From: an uncultured bacterium
GTDB lineage: Bacteria; Desulfobacterota; Binatia; UBA1149; CAITLU01
Reading direction: 5' to 3'
NCBI GenBank assembly: GCA_903893315.1
Contig: CAITLU010000037.1
Location: 1-64,000 of the forward strand
DNA length: 64,000 nt
The translations under genes and the position numbers were made by a program. A model generated the notes under the pieces. That model was given only the letters and a program-made list of their open reading frames with translations, ran no database searches and had not been told where the DNA came from. Below, one piece after another: positions 26,455 to 35,430 of this stretch. The first letter of the stretch is position 1, and every line of letters starts with the position of its first letter.

Positions 26455-27390
26455 CTATCGCTGGTGCACCAGCGGCAGGCCCGCTACCGGGCTTCGCATC
26501 TTCAGAACATAGTCGACCGCGATGCTGCCGATGTAGAGATCGCGCATGTCGGCGCCTCCCCAGCTGACGTTGGTCGGATGGTTCATCAACGTGCCGGTGG
26601 GATCCTCGAGCATCGTGACCACGCTGCCGCTCGGGGTGATGGCGACGATCTTGTTCGCCGTCACCAGCGTGACCCACAGATTGCCTTCGACATCGAAACC
26701 GCAGCCGTCCGTGAGGCCGAGAGTCTGCATGAGTTCGGCAGGCGGAAGTTCGGCGGCGCTGGCTCCGGTTGGAATCGAGGCGCCGAGCTTGGGGCCGTAT
26801 GGCTCGGCCTTGCCGAGGCTTCCATCGGCGCCGATGGCGAAGCGGACGACGTTGCAGCCGGTGGTCTGACACACGTACAGGTGCGACTCGTCGGCATCCA
26901 TCGCGATGCCGTTGGCGAACATCAGGCCGTCGGCGAGCCGCCGCGCGCTGCCGTCGGTTTCGATGCGGAACACGAAGCCGTCGGAACGTCCGTCCAAGGC
27001 CGCTTCCCAGGGGCTGGCAGAGGTGGAGTTGGTGCACCAGATGCGGCCCTGGCTGTCGATCAGTGGATAGTTGGAGGCGGTCAGTCGCACGCCTTCGACT
27101 TCGCTGCACAGCACTTCGACGTGCCCGGTTTCGACGTCAAGTCTTTGCACCGGTCCATCGAAGAAATTCGCGATCAGTATGCGCCCCGCGCGGTCCATGT
27201 TGATGCCGTTGGGTGCGCCGCCGGCCTTGCCCACTCGTCTCAGGCTTCCGTCGGGGAGTATCTCGGCGCAGGCGCTGGCCTGGTCGGAAGCCCACACGCG
27301 GCCGTCCGCGCCGACCACGACATCTTCGGGGCGCTGCAAGCCGAGACCGAACCTGGTGACGTCGGAAAGAGAGATCGGTGACAATGACAT
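26455..27390 (-). CDS. SMP-30/gluconolactonase-type beta-propeller lactonase
   Basis: 311 residues from ATG 27390 (AAGGAG six bases upstream); the frame opens earlier only as an antisense shadow. Six-bladed propeller repeats are visible: QRPEDVVVGADGRVWASDQ, GGAPNGINMDRAGRILIAN, NYPLIDSQGRIWCTNS, MFANGIAMDADESHLYVCQ and GCGFDVEGNLWVTLVTANK. The metal-binding Glu/Asn/Asp residues typical of the family (E in RPEDV, N in FANGIAM, D in DGCGFD) are present. It probably hydrolyses a sugar or other lactone; substrate unknown. It runs away from a divergent hydroxyacid dehydrogenase gene. Confidence 0.9.
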   Translation of the reverse strand: MSLSPISLSDVTRFGLGLQRPEDVVVGADGRVWASDQASACAEILPDGSLRRVGKAGGAPNGINMDRAGRILIANFFDGPVQRLDVETGHVEVLCSEVEGVRLTASNYPLIDSQGRIWCTNSTSASPWEAALDGRSDGFVFRIETDGSARRLADGLMFANGIAMDADESHLYVCQTTGCNVVRFAIGADGSLGKAEPYGPKLGASIPTGASAAELPPAELMQTLGLTDGCGFDVEGNLWVTLVTANKIVAITPSGSVVTMLEDPTGTLMNHPTNVSWGGADMRDLYIGSIAVDYVLKMRSPVAGLPLVHQR

Positions 27391-27448
27391 CGGGAACTCC
27401 TTTGCGCGTGTCGGCGCCGAGGGTACAAAGACGTGAGTCCCGGTGGTG

Positions 27449-28495
27449 ATGCAAGCAACGCAGCAACAGGTCCCGACCAGGATCGTGGTTCTCGACGGCG
27501 CCACGCTCAATCCGGGATATAGCGCCGGGCAAAGCTGCGGTGACAATCCGTGGGATGAAATAGCGGCACTTGGAGAACTGTCGGTCCATGATCGCACTCC
27601 GGCCGCGTGCGTGCTGGAGCGGGCGGCTGGCGCCGCGGTGTTGCTGGTCAACAAGACACGACTGGAGGCAGCGGTCATTCGCGCGCTTCCGCAACTTCGT
27701 CTGATCGCGGTCACGGCCACCGGGACCGACGTTGTTGACGTACAGGCAGCGGCGGATTGCGGCGTCGTGGTCTGCAACGTCGCGCAGTACGCGAGCGATT
27801 CGGTCGCGCAGCACGTATTCGCGTTGCTGCTCGAGATCACCAACGCGGTAGGCGAACACTCCCGGTCGGTGAGGGAAGGTCGCTGGCAGCGCAGCCCCGA
27901 CTTCTGCTACTGGATACGGCCGACAATCGAACTGGCCGGCAAGACACTGGGGCTCGTCGGCCACGGCCGCATCGGCGCTCGCGTGGGTGAGATCGGCCAC
28001 GCGCTGGGGATGGACGTCATGGCCTCGAGTCTGAGCCGCTCGCGTCCGGCACTCTATCCGTCTTTCCGATGGGAAAGCGTTGAGCAGGTTTTTGCCGAGG
28101 CCGACGTCGTGAGTCTGCACTGCCCGCTGACGCGCGAGAATGCAGGGTTCGTCGGCGCCGCGCTGCTCGCTTCGATGAAGCCGCACAGCATCCTGATCAA
28201 CACTTCGCGAGGCGCTCTCGTGGACGAGCACGCCTTGGCCGGAGCGCTCGCGTGCGGCAGGCCGGCGGCAGCGGCCCTCGACGTTCTGTCGGTGGAGCCG
28301 CCGATCGATGACAACCCGTTGCTGGCGGCGCCCGAGGCCGTGATCACGCCGCACATGGCCTGGTCGACCCTGGCCGCGAGGCGGCGTTTGATGCGCGAGA
28401 GTGCGGCCAACGTTGCGGCGTTTCTGGCAGGCAGGCCTCGGAATGTAGTGACGTCCGCTGAGCGCATTGGCGTGACGACCGCGAACGGCCGATAA
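27449..28495 (+). CDS. D-2-hydroxyacid dehydrogenase (glycerate/hydroxypyruvate reductase-like)
   Basis: 348 residues from ATG 27449 (GTG 27443 also possible). NAD-binding motif LGLVGHGRIGARVGEIG, catalytic Arg in NTSRGALVDEHALA, Glu in LDVLSVEPP and His in ITPHMAWST, the usual triad of the D-isomer dehydrogenases. SDSVAQHVFALLLEITN is the family signature following the hinge. A 'hydroxypyruvate reductase' label is plausible but not proven. Single gene, divergent from SMP-30, followed by a CMD-family gene 42 bases later, perhaps in the same transcript. Confidence 0.92.
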   Translation: MQATQQQVPTRIVVLDGATLNPGYSAGQSCGDNPWDEIAALGELSVHDRTPAACVLERAAGAAVLLVNKTRLEAAVIRALPQLRLIAVTATGTDVVDVQAAADCGVVVCNVAQYASDSVAQHVFALLLEITNAVGEHSRSVREGRWQRSPDFCYWIRPTIELAGKTLGLVGHGRIGARVGEIGHALGMDVMASSLSRSRPALYPSFRWESVEQVFAEADVVSLHCPLTRENAGFVGAALLASMKPHSILINTSRGALVDEHALAGALACGRPAAAALDVLSVEPPIDDNPLLAAPEAVITPHMAWSTLAARRRLMRESAANVAAFLAGRPRNVVTSAERIGVTTANGR

Positions 28496-28537
28496 CGACA
28501 ACCCGACAGACAACACGGACCACGGAGCGTGAAAACG

Positions 28538-28906
28538 ATGGCAGACAAGACCCCCAAGAAGACTTCCAAAAAGATCGCCAAGAAGAGTTCCGAGAAGGGC
28601 TCCAAGCCGCCCAAGACCTACAGCGCGTTCGTCAAGGATTTTCCCAAGCTCGGCCAGGCCTGGGATCTGATGCGCGAAGAAGAAGAGCAAGGGCCGTTCG
28701 ATCGTCGTACCGTGCGCCTCCTGAAACTGGCCATCGCGGTTGGCGCGGGAAAAGAAGGCGCTGTCCACTCGTGCGTGCGCAAGGCCAGTGAGGCAGGTTG
28801 CACGCCTGCGGAGTTGCGGCACGTGGCTGCGTTGGCGGCGAGCACCGTCGGTCTGCCGCCGGCCGTGGCCACCTACTCCTGGATTGTAGAGCGCCTGGGT
28901 TCCTGA
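28538..28906 (+). CDS. carboxymuconolactone decarboxylase (CMD)/AhpD-like protein
   Basis: 122 residues from ATG 28538 (GGAG ten bases upstream). The first 25 residues are a lysine/serine tail (TPKKTSKKIAKKSSEKGSK), very basic. The rest is a CMD fold: FDRRTVRLLKLAIAVGAGKE, AVHSCVRKASEAGCTPAELR and HVAALAASTVGLPPAVAT. The redox CxxC of AhpD is absent: only one Cys occupies the motif position (HSCVRKA), so peroxidase activity is unlikely. Function unknown. An inverted repeat follows at 28923. Confidence 0.82.
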   Translation: MADKTPKKTSKKIAKKSSEKGSKPPKTYSAFVKDFPKLGQAWDLMREEEEQGPFDRRTVRLLKLAIAVGAGKEGAVHSCVRKASEAGCTPAELRHVAALAASTVGLPPAVATYSWIVERLGS

Positions 28907-28922
28907 GGTTCGGCGAGGCTGC

Positions 28923-28959
28923 TGCGGTGTTCACTGCGGTATTCGTGGTGAACACCGCA
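28923..28959. terminator. perfect 12-bp inverted repeat between converging genes
   Basis: TGCGGTGTTCAC (28923-28934) and GTGAACACCGCA (28948-28959) are perfect complements with a 13-base loop. It lies between the CMD gene and the converging HAD-PlsC gene. No T-run follows on either strand, so it is a hairpin terminator candidate or an operator palindrome. Confidence 0.5.
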
Positions 28960-29029
28960 TTGGCACGCTGAAGTCGCGCGACAGCTATATATCGCGGTTG
29001 CGTCAGCGGTTGCGCCCGTGTGGCCGCTG

Positions 29030-30463
29030 TCAGTCTCTTTCGCGGACGCCGAGGGTGTGACGGAAGCTGTCGCGGATCTCGTCGATGTGAGCGGTGAGAT
29101 TCGCTGGCGTCCACGAGGTCGTCTGGACCGGCGCAAGAACGCTGACTTCGACGCTCGCCGGTCGCACTACCATCGCGTGCTTGGGCAGCGCGTCGAGTGC
29201 GTTGTGGATCACGATGGGGACAACCGGAACGCGCGCCGCCATGGCGATGCGAAAGGCCCCTTTTTTGAAAGGTCCCAGGCGAGGGCCGAGGCTGCGTGTT
29301 CCTTCGGGGGCTATCGCGATCGAGAGCCCTTGCTGGAGGGCGCTGACGGCGGGTTGCAGAGCCTTGATCGCCTCGCTGCGATTCAGCCGATCGATGAAGA
29401 TGGTACCAGCCAGCCCGAAGAGCGAGCCGAGAACCGGGTAGCTGCGTACCTCCTGCTTGCTGATGCCGACGAAGTCACGCCGCAGCAGTTTGCAGATCAG
29501 CATCGCATCGACCGCGCTCTGGTGGTTGAAGACAAATACGGCGGGGCGCTGGGACCACAGGTTCTCTTCACCGTGCACCGTTACCTGCACACCGGCCAGC
29601 GCGGTACCGAGTTCTCCCCAGGTGGTGGCCATCAGGTTGGTGGCGTGACGCAGGTCGCCGTCGAGCAGGCCCGCGGGCAACGCCATCATGAAGGACGGAA
29701 CCAGACTGCCGATCGCCAGCGAAGTGCGCACAATGTCGGTAACGCTCGGCACGCCGCGGCTTGTGAAGTTTCGTACCGGCCACACTCTCTTGGCGGCGAT
29801 CGACTGCAGACGCGCGCTCGGATTGATAGGCCGCGGGTTGCCAACGGCGAGGAGCAGCGCCAGGTCTTCGTCGCTGTCGGTGTAGAAATAGCTGCTGTCG
29901 AGTTCGATGCCGCGCTGGCGCGCGAAGCCGACGGCAGCATCGGCCTTGCCCTTGCCGTAACAGGCCGGGCCGGCGATGCGGCCGGTAAGTTTGCCGTCGG
30001 CGACTTCGAGGCGGGTGGCGAATACGTGTTCGATGCCGAGTTCCCTGGCCACCGGCATCACCTGGAAGTAAGTGGCCGACGATACGACGGCCAGCGTGTG
30101 GCCTTTGGCCCTGTGTGCTTCGACCAGTGCCCGCGCTTCCGGGTAGATGTTGCCGGCCAGGCTTTGGCCGAAGATGCGCTCGGCGATTTCTTCGAACTCG
30201 GCCTCGCTGAGTCCCCTGACCATCGCTAGGCTCTCAGCGACGAACGCCGAAAAATTCTTGCGGCCCATCTGGAAAGCCAGCGCGGAAGCCGCCGCTGCGG
30301 CGACGTCGACAAGCTGAGCGCGGCCGCCGGTCAGCCACTCGCGCATGAAAGATGCGGCTGAAAAACCCGCGATCAGCGTACGGTCGAGATCGAAAAAAGC
30401 GCCGATCCCGGGACCGCCTGGTCCTTCGTCGATCTCCCTCGTGAGCAGCTCGTGGTCTTCCAT
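29030..30463 (-). CDS. HAD-superfamily hydrolase fused to PlsC-type lysophospholipid acyltransferase
   Basis: 477 residues from ATG 30463. Residues 1-230 are an HAD-IB (SerB-like) phosphatase: FFDLDRTL (D25, D27), VVSSATYFQ, GKGKADAAVGF and YFYTDSDEDLALL. Residues 290-450 are an acyltransferase with VFNHQSAVDAM (HX4D, H314/D319), GLAGTIFIDRLNR and IAPEGTRSLGPRLGPFKKGA. The same fusion exists in actinobacteria (annotated PlsC). It probably makes phosphatidic acid from lysophosphatidic acid, with a phosphatase activity in the same chain. Divergent from the PlsB gene at 30538 with only 74 bases between starts. Confidence 0.93.
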   Translation of the reverse strand: MEDHELLTREIDEGPGGPGIGAFFDLDRTLIAGFSAASFMREWLTGGRAQLVDVAAAAASALAFQMGRKNFSAFVAESLAMVRGLSEAEFEEIAERIFGQSLAGNIYPEARALVEAHRAKGHTLAVVSSATYFQVMPVARELGIEHVFATRLEVADGKLTGRIAGPACYGKGKADAAVGFARQRGIELDSSYFYTDSDEDLALLLAVGNPRPINPSARLQSIAAKRVWPVRNFTSRGVPSVTDIVRTSLAIGSLVPSFMMALPAGLLDGDLRHATNLMATTWGELGTALAGVQVTVHGEENLWSQRPAVFVFNHQSAVDAMLICKLLRRDFVGISKQEVRSYPVLGSLFGLAGTIFIDRLNRSEAIKALQPAVSALQQGLSIAIAPEGTRSLGPRLGPFKKGAFRIAMAARVPVVPIVIHNALDALPKHAMVVRPASVEVSVLAPVQTTSWTPANLTAHIDEIRDSFRHTLGVRERD

Positions 30464-30537
30464 GGCCGGGCGTGCGACTGTAGCACGAAGCCGCCCACGT
30501 TGCGTTGCGCCCCGCCGTTGCTCTACAAGTCTAGGTC

Positions 30538-33015
30538 GTGAGCCCGTCGAAACAGACCGAGGTGCCGATGCCGATCGTTCCCGACAAAGATCCCTCGACC
30601 GAGCCCGCCTGGCCCGCCGCGATCGCCGAGAGGCCGGGGGAGCGGGTGATCTTCCTGGTGGATGCCGCCAGTGCTCTGGAGAAGAGGCATATTGAGGACT
30701 GGCTGCAACGCCGCCGGCCGCTCGATCAGGAAGCATCGCGCTTCGAAGTCGTGGCGATTCCGAGTTCGCGGGGGAGGCGTGGCCGAAGAGGGCGGCGTCC
30801 GTTGCTCGGCGGCCTGGAATCGGCGATCGCGGCGGGCGGCGATCCGTTGATGGTTCCGCTGCGCGTGGCGTGGTTCGCGGCCAAGACCGAGGGACTTCGC
30901 ACGATGCGTGCTCTGGACATCGTGACGATGACTGATCCTCGCGACCCGGGCCGCTTGCGCCAGCACTACATCCTGAGGCTCCACCCGGATCGCTGCCGGA
31001 TCGTGGTCGGAGAGCCCGCTAGTCTCGGCGATCTTCGTCGCCGCTGGAACTCGGCCGGCGGCGACGATGTCGGAGAGACGACGGGACTGGCCGACTTCAT
31101 CGCGCGCCAGGCTGCGCTGGCACTGGAACGCGCCGAGAGGAGGCTGCGCGGCGCGCGCTACAAAGTTCCGCGCCTGGTCGAAGAGGACATCTTGAGCCGT
31201 CCGGCTTTTCGCGGAGGAGTGGCGCGGCTGGCGCGTGAACTCGGCGCCGACCAGACCAAGGTCGCCACCGAAGCGGCCGGTTATCTGCGTGAGATCGCCG
31301 CCACCCACGACACTTTCGTCATCGACATCCTGGCCTACGTCATTCGGATGCTTTACACGCGCGGCTACGGCGAAAACATCCACTACGACAAAGCCAGGCT
31401 CGAACAGATCTACAGTCTTGCCCAGCGCCATCCCGTGGTGTTTCTTCCCACGCACAAATCGAATCTCGACCACCTGGTGCTGCAGTACGCGCTGTACGAG
31501 AACGGCCATCCGCCGAACCACACTGCCGGCGGCATCAACATGAACTTCTTTCCCGTCGGTCCGCTGGTGCGGCGCGCGGGGGTGTTCTTCATACGGCGCA
31601 GTTTCAAGGACAACGAAACGTACAAGTTCGTGATGCGTCACTACATCGACTACCTGATCGAAAAGCGTTTTTCGCTCGAGTGGTACCTCGAGGGCGGACG
31701 TTCGCGCTCGGGCAAGATGCTGCCGCCCCAGTTCGGTATGCTTGCCTATGTGGTGGACGCGTGGCGCCGCGGCAAGAGCGAGGACGTGGTGCTGCTGCCC
31801 GTGTCGATTGCTTATGACCAGATACAGGACGTAGGTGAATACGTCGCCGAGCAGCACGGCCGCGCCAAGGAGAGCGAGAGTTTTGGCTGGTTTCTTCGCG
31901 TGGTGCGGCGTCTGCGACGTCGTTACGGCGACATCTACATCAAGTTCGGTGAACCCCTGTCGCTGCGCGAGACGCTACCCGCGCGGGTCGCCGGTCAAGA
32001 GGTGGATGAAGCGGATGTCGACGTACGCAGTCTGGACCTTCAGAAACTGGCGTTCGAAGTGTGCGTACGTATCAACCGCGCCACGCCGATAACGCCGACC
32101 TCGCTGGTGACGTTGGCCATGCTCGGTGTCGGTGACCGCGCCGTCACGGTCGAAGAGGTGGGCGCGAGGCTGCAGAACATCGTCAGGTACGTCGAGAAAC
32201 GTCACCTGCCGGTGACGGAGCCTCTCGACCTCGGCGCCTCGGAATCGGTGCGCCGGGTGCTCGATCATCTGGTCGAAAACGATATCGTTTCGTGTTTTGC
32301 CGAAGGTCCGGAAGCGGTCTACATGATCAGGTCGGATGAGTATCTGACCGCCGCATACTATCGCAACACGGTGATCCACTTCTTCGTCGGCGGCGCGATC
32401 GCCGAGCTGGCGGTAGTGGCAGCCGCCGAGGCTCAGGGTGATTGCGACCGTCTCGAGGTCTTCTGGGCCCAGGCTCTGGCGCTGCGCGATCTGCTCAAGT
32501 TCGAATTCTTCTTTCCCGAGCGAAGCGCGTTCGTGGCCGAGGTCGGAGCGGAAATGGCTCTCCACGACGAGGCCTGGCAGAACAGGATCCGCGCCGGCGG
32601 TAAGGAGATCGAAGCCTTGCTGCTGGAGATAAAGCCTTTCAACGCCCACCGGGTGCTGCGGCCGTTCCTGGAGGCATACCGCGTCGTGGGCGATCTGCTG
32701 GCGCGTCGCGATCCTGCCGACAAGCTCGACGATGCACGTTTTCTCACACAGTGCCTGGCGCTCGGCAGGCAGTACCAGCTGCAACGCCGCATCGTGCGGG
32801 CGGAGTCGGTTTCCAAGGTGCTGTTCCAGACGGCGCTTCGTCTGGCCGCGAATCGCGGGCTGCTCGATGCCGGCCCGGGCGGCCAGGTGACGGACCTCGT
32901 GGAAAAACGAAAGGCCTTCGCTGCCGAGCTGGGCACGGCGATCCGACGCATCGATGCCATCGAGGCGCTGGCTATCGGCCGTGCAACGGGTCTGCTGGGT
33001 CGCCGCTCGGTTTGA
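30538..33015 (+). CDS. plsB: glycerol-3-phosphate 1-O-acyltransferase, PlsB family (copy 1)
   Basis: 825 residues (GTG 30538; ATG 30568 is an alternative), like E. coli PlsB in length. It shows the four GPAT blocks: FLPTHKSNLDHLVL (HX4D), AGGINMNFFPVGPLVRRAGVFFIRRSF, SLEWYLEGGRSRSGKMLPP and VLLPVSIAYDQI. The C-terminal half continues with the PlsB-specific helical region (HRVLRPFLEAYRVV, DLLARRDPADK). The N-terminus includes a low-complexity Arg/Gly run (SSRGRRGRRGRRPLLGG). Together with the divergent HAD-PlsC gene it makes both acylation steps to phosphatidic acid. A second PlsB-like gene lies at 59492. Confidence 0.94.
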   Translation: MSPSKQTEVPMPIVPDKDPSTEPAWPAAIAERPGERVIFLVDAASALEKRHIEDWLQRRRPLDQEASRFEVVAIPSSRGRRGRRGRRPLLGGLESAIAAGGDPLMVPLRVAWFAAKTEGLRTMRALDIVTMTDPRDPGRLRQHYILRLHPDRCRIVVGEPASLGDLRRRWNSAGGDDVGETTGLADFIARQAALALERAERRLRGARYKVPRLVEEDILSRPAFRGGVARLARELGADQTKVATEAAGYLREIAATHDTFVIDILAYVIRMLYTRGYGENIHYDKARLEQIYSLAQRHPVVFLPTHKSNLDHLVLQYALYENGHPPNHTAGGINMNFFPVGPLVRRAGVFFIRRSFKDNETYKFVMRHYIDYLIEKRFSLEWYLEGGRSRSGKMLPPQFGMLAYVVDAWRRGKSEDVVLLPVSIAYDQIQDVGEYVAEQHGRAKESESFGWFLRVVRRLRRRYGDIYIKFGEPLSLRETLPARVAGQEVDEADVDVRSLDLQKLAFEVCVRINRATPITPTSLVTLAMLGVGDRAVTVEEVGARLQNIVRYVEKRHLPVTEPLDLGASESVRRVLDHLVENDIVSCFAEGPEAVYMIRSDEYLTAAYYRNTVIHFFVGGAIAELAVVAAAEAQGDCDRLEVFWAQALALRDLLKFEFFFPERSAFVAEVGAEMALHDEAWQNRIRAGGKEIEALLLEIKPFNAHRVLRPFLEAYRVVGDLLARRDPADKLDDARFLTQCLALGRQYQLQRRIVRAESVSKVLFQTALRLAANRGLLDAGPGGQVTDLVEKRKAFAAELGTAIRRIDAIEALAIGRATGLLGRRSV

Positions 33016-33034
33016 CCGCGCGGGGTTGCATCAT

Positions 33035-33667
33035 TCAGCGTTGGGGAACAGCGGGTATCAAGATCGCGGCGGCGTCGCTCATCTGGTCGATCACCTGACC
33101 GGAACTCATCAGCCCGCCGCCCCACGCGATCAGACAGGAAAACCACACGTGCTGAAGCAGCACCGCAACGGTCCTGTGGTCGGCTCTTGTCGTCACGCCG
33201 GCTTCGACCGTGCCCTTCGTCCCGTGGCTGCTGTGCATTGCGGTCAGGATTACGTCGGTGACGCGATTGTGGAAGGCCGCGATTTTTCCCGCCAGTTCGT
33301 GATTGCCCGACGCGGCAGCCCTGAGGATGGCGCGCGACAGGCGGGGGCGGCGCATCAGGCCCCTGGTCGCGGTGCGGAAGAACTCAGCGACGCGTTCACC
33401 GGCGGTGGCGCCCTGCGTGGGTCTGGCCTGTATTATGGATTCGAGCCGCTCGACCTCGGATGTCAGCGCCGCGACCAGAAGGTCTTCCTTGCTGCGGAAG
33501 TGACGGTAGAGGGTGCCGAGGGCGACGCCGGCTTCAGCGGCGACATCGCGCAAGCGCACCGCCTCGAAGCCGCCTTTTTCCGCCAACTCGATCGCCGTAT
33601 CGACGATGCGCTGCGCCCGTACGTCCACCGCCGCCTTAGAACAGGTGGCCTCCCTTGAAGCCAGCAT
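33035..33667 (-). CDS. TetR family transcriptional regulator
   Basis: 210 residues from ATG 33667; the longer open frame to 34246 is antisense to the thioesterase. HTH: QRIVDTAIELAEKGGFEAVR, LRDVAAEAGVALGTLYRHFR, SKEDLLVAALTSE. The C-terminal domain has FRTATRGLMRRPRLSRAILRA and AVLLQHVWFSCLIAWGGG, matching the KstR-like group of fatty-acid and sterol regulators. It lies divergently from a PaaI-type thioesterase gene, its likely target, with about 130 bases between. Operator not identified. Confidence 0.9.
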   Translation of the reverse strand: MLASREATCSKAAVDVRAQRIVDTAIELAEKGGFEAVRLRDVAAEAGVALGTLYRHFRSKEDLLVAALTSEVERLESIIQARPTQGATAGERVAEFFRTATRGLMRRPRLSRAILRAAASGNHELAGKIAAFHNRVTDVILTAMHSSHGTKGTVEAGVTTRADHRTVAVLLQHVWFSCLIAWGGGLMSSGQVIDQMSDAAAILIPAVPQR

Positions 33668-33796
33668 CCTCGGCGTTGTTGCCCGCCGTGCGCTTGGACC
33701 GTGGCTGTGCCGACGCGCCTGTACGATTAGCGAGAGGCTTGACTGGCCGCCCCAGGCCGACAAGAAGCAACGGGAGCCGTTTCCTGACGGCACGAC

Positions 33797-34276
33797 ATGG
33801 GAACCAAGAGCGAAGACAGCGGTGAAGGTGCCGGAGGTTGCTTTGGCTGCGGAAGCACCAACCTGCGTGGCTTGAAGCTCGCGTTCAAGCGGCGTGACAA
33901 CTGCGTGGTGGCCGAGACTCGTCTGGACGCGACCCTGGCCGGCTACGACGGCCTGGTTCACGGCGGCATCGTCGCGACGCTTCTCGACGAAGCGATGGGA
34001 TGGGCACTGCTCGAACTCGCCAAGCGTTTCGGCGTGACGCGGTCCCTCAACGTTCAATACCGACGACCGGTGGCCGTGGGGCGTGCTCTTGAGATCAGCG
34101 CCCACATCGTCGACGGCACCGAGAACGGACCTTTGTGGATCGAGGCATCGGTGAAGGACTCGCGAGGAAGGTTGCTGGCCTCTGCGATGGGCGAATGGGT
34201 CCTGGTGCGAGAGAGTCGCGTGCGTGGGCGTGTCGAGGCCCGGCAAGCGTCCGGTGCCGGTGAGGAAGTTTCGTGA
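33797..34276 (+). CDS. hotdog-fold thioesterase with N-terminal CFGCG motif
   Basis: 159 residues. It begins with the CFGCGSTNLRGLKLAF motif common to a PaaI-related thioesterase subgroup, then AGYDGLVHGGIVATLLDEAMGWA (HGG active-site loop), SLNVQYRRPVAVGRALEI and GRLLASAMGEWVLV. Probably cleaves an acyl-CoA. The stop overlaps the holA GTG start by four bases (GTGA), so it is translated with holA. A TetR gene is divergent upstream. Confidence 0.88.
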   Translation: MGTKSEDSGEGAGGCFGCGSTNLRGLKLAFKRRDNCVVAETRLDATLAGYDGLVHGGIVATLLDEAMGWALLELAKRFGVTRSLNVQYRRPVAVGRALEISAHIVDGTENGPLWIEASVKDSRGRLLASAMGEWVLVRESRVRGRVEARQASGAGEEVS

Positions 34277-35430
34277 CCGCCAAGTCGAAGGACAAGCAGT
34301 CCGGCCAGTCGCAAGACAAGCCGGCGGGCCGTGCGCTGCTCTTTCTCGGCGAATCTTCGTTGGTCGATCCCATCGTCGAGCAGGCCATCGCGCGTGTACT
34401 TCCAGGGGAGGCCAGGTCTCTCAATCTCGAAGTGTTCCGCCATGGCGAGCGTCCTCTCGACGACGCCCTTGCGGCGCTTCGTCAGGTCGGGATGTTCGCC
34501 GTCGAACGTTGCGTGTGGATCCGCGGCGGCGCGCCGCGCCAGAAGGCCAAGGCCGGATCGAAGGCCGAAGCCAAGGGCAAAGTCGAAGATGCGGAGGATG
34601 ACGAGGCGGAAGTGGAGAGCCGCTCGGGCGACTTCCAGGACGATCTCTTCGCTCTTCTTGAAGCCGGGCTGCCGCCGGTAACCACGCTGCTGGTGTCGGC
34701 TCCGTCGCTGGATGCGCGCGGCCGCGCCTACAAGTGGTTCGCCAAGAACGGCGAGATTCACGATCTGCGAGTCGAAGTCGCACGCGGCGGACGTCCGGAT
34801 GCCGACCGCACCCGGCATATCGTCGAGGAGAGGCTGCGCGGGGCCGGGATATGCGACTTCGAGCGGGGTGCGATCGACGAGATCGTCAGTCGTGCGGGCA
34901 ACAACTTCGGCGAGCTACTTCAGGAGATCGATCGGGTTTGCCTCGGGCTCGGCGAGACGACGCGCCTGGGCGTTGCCGAGGTACGTTCTTCGATGCGGGA
35001 CCTGGCTTCGACCTGGGTGTTCGATCTCACCGACGCCCTCGGAGCGCGCAGGTTGGGCAAGGCCGAGGGCTTGCTGGAAAGATTGCTGGGGGAGGGCGAA
35101 GTGCCACAGCGACTCGTGGCTTTGCTGGGCACCCACGTCGCCAGTCTGATCGAGGCCAGGGCGATGGTCGCGTTGCTGCCGCGCGGCGCTCTTTCGATGC
35201 AGGGACAGGATTTCCTGCGTGGGCCGCTGTCGTCCCTGCCCGAGGCGTTCCGCCGACGTTATTCGGGCTGGCGCGGCTACTTTCTGATCAAGGCGGCGGC
35301 CAACTTCTCGATCGCCGAACTCGGCGCCATTCACCGCGAGATCCTCGTGCTGGACCTGGCGCTCAAGGGTTCGAGGACTTCACCGCTACTGCTGTTTTCC
35401 AGTTTCCTGCACCGCGTTTGTCCGGCCTGA
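34273..35430 (+). CDS. holA: DNA polymerase III delta subunit
   Basis: 385 residues, GTG start overlapping the thioesterase stop. Clamp-loader delta, which opens the beta sliding clamp. Features: N-terminal ALLFLGESSLVDPIVEQAI, TTLLVSAPSLDARGRAYKWF, AGNNFGELLQEIDRVCL and DLTDALGARRLGKAEGLLERL, and the C-terminal GWRGYFLIKAAANFSIAELG. Unusual are a lysine/serine/glutamine-rich N-terminal tail (residues 1-19) and a charged low-complexity insert at about 88-120 (KAKAGSKAEAKGKVEDAEDD), which breaks the ATPase-like N-terminal domain. Identity is good from the C-terminal order; the insert is unusual. Confidence 0.85.
   Translation: MTAKSKDKQSGQSQDKPAGRALLFLGESSLVDPIVEQAIARVLPGEARSLNLEVFRHGERPLDDALAALRQVGMFAVERCVWIRGGAPRQKAKAGSKAEAKGKVEDAEDDEAEVESRSGDFQDDLFALLEAGLPPVTTLLVSAPSLDARGRAYKWFAKNGEIHDLRVEVARGGRPDADRTRHIVEERLRGAGICDFERGAIDEIVSRAGNNFGELLQEIDRVCLGLGETTRLGVAEVRSSMRDLASTWVFDLTDALGARRLGKAEGLLERLLGEGEVPQRLVALLGTHVASLIEARAMVALLPRGALSMQGQDFLRGPLSSLPEAFRRRYSGWRGYFLIKAAANFSIAELGAIHREILVLDLALKGSRTSPLLLFSSFLHRVCPA

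Noticed and set aside
27137-28822. 561-codon minus-strand frame across the hydroxyacid dehydrogenase gene
   Set aside because: Opposite the well-conserved D-2-hydroxyacid dehydrogenase motifs and the CMD gene; no ribosome-binding site, no recognisable domain.
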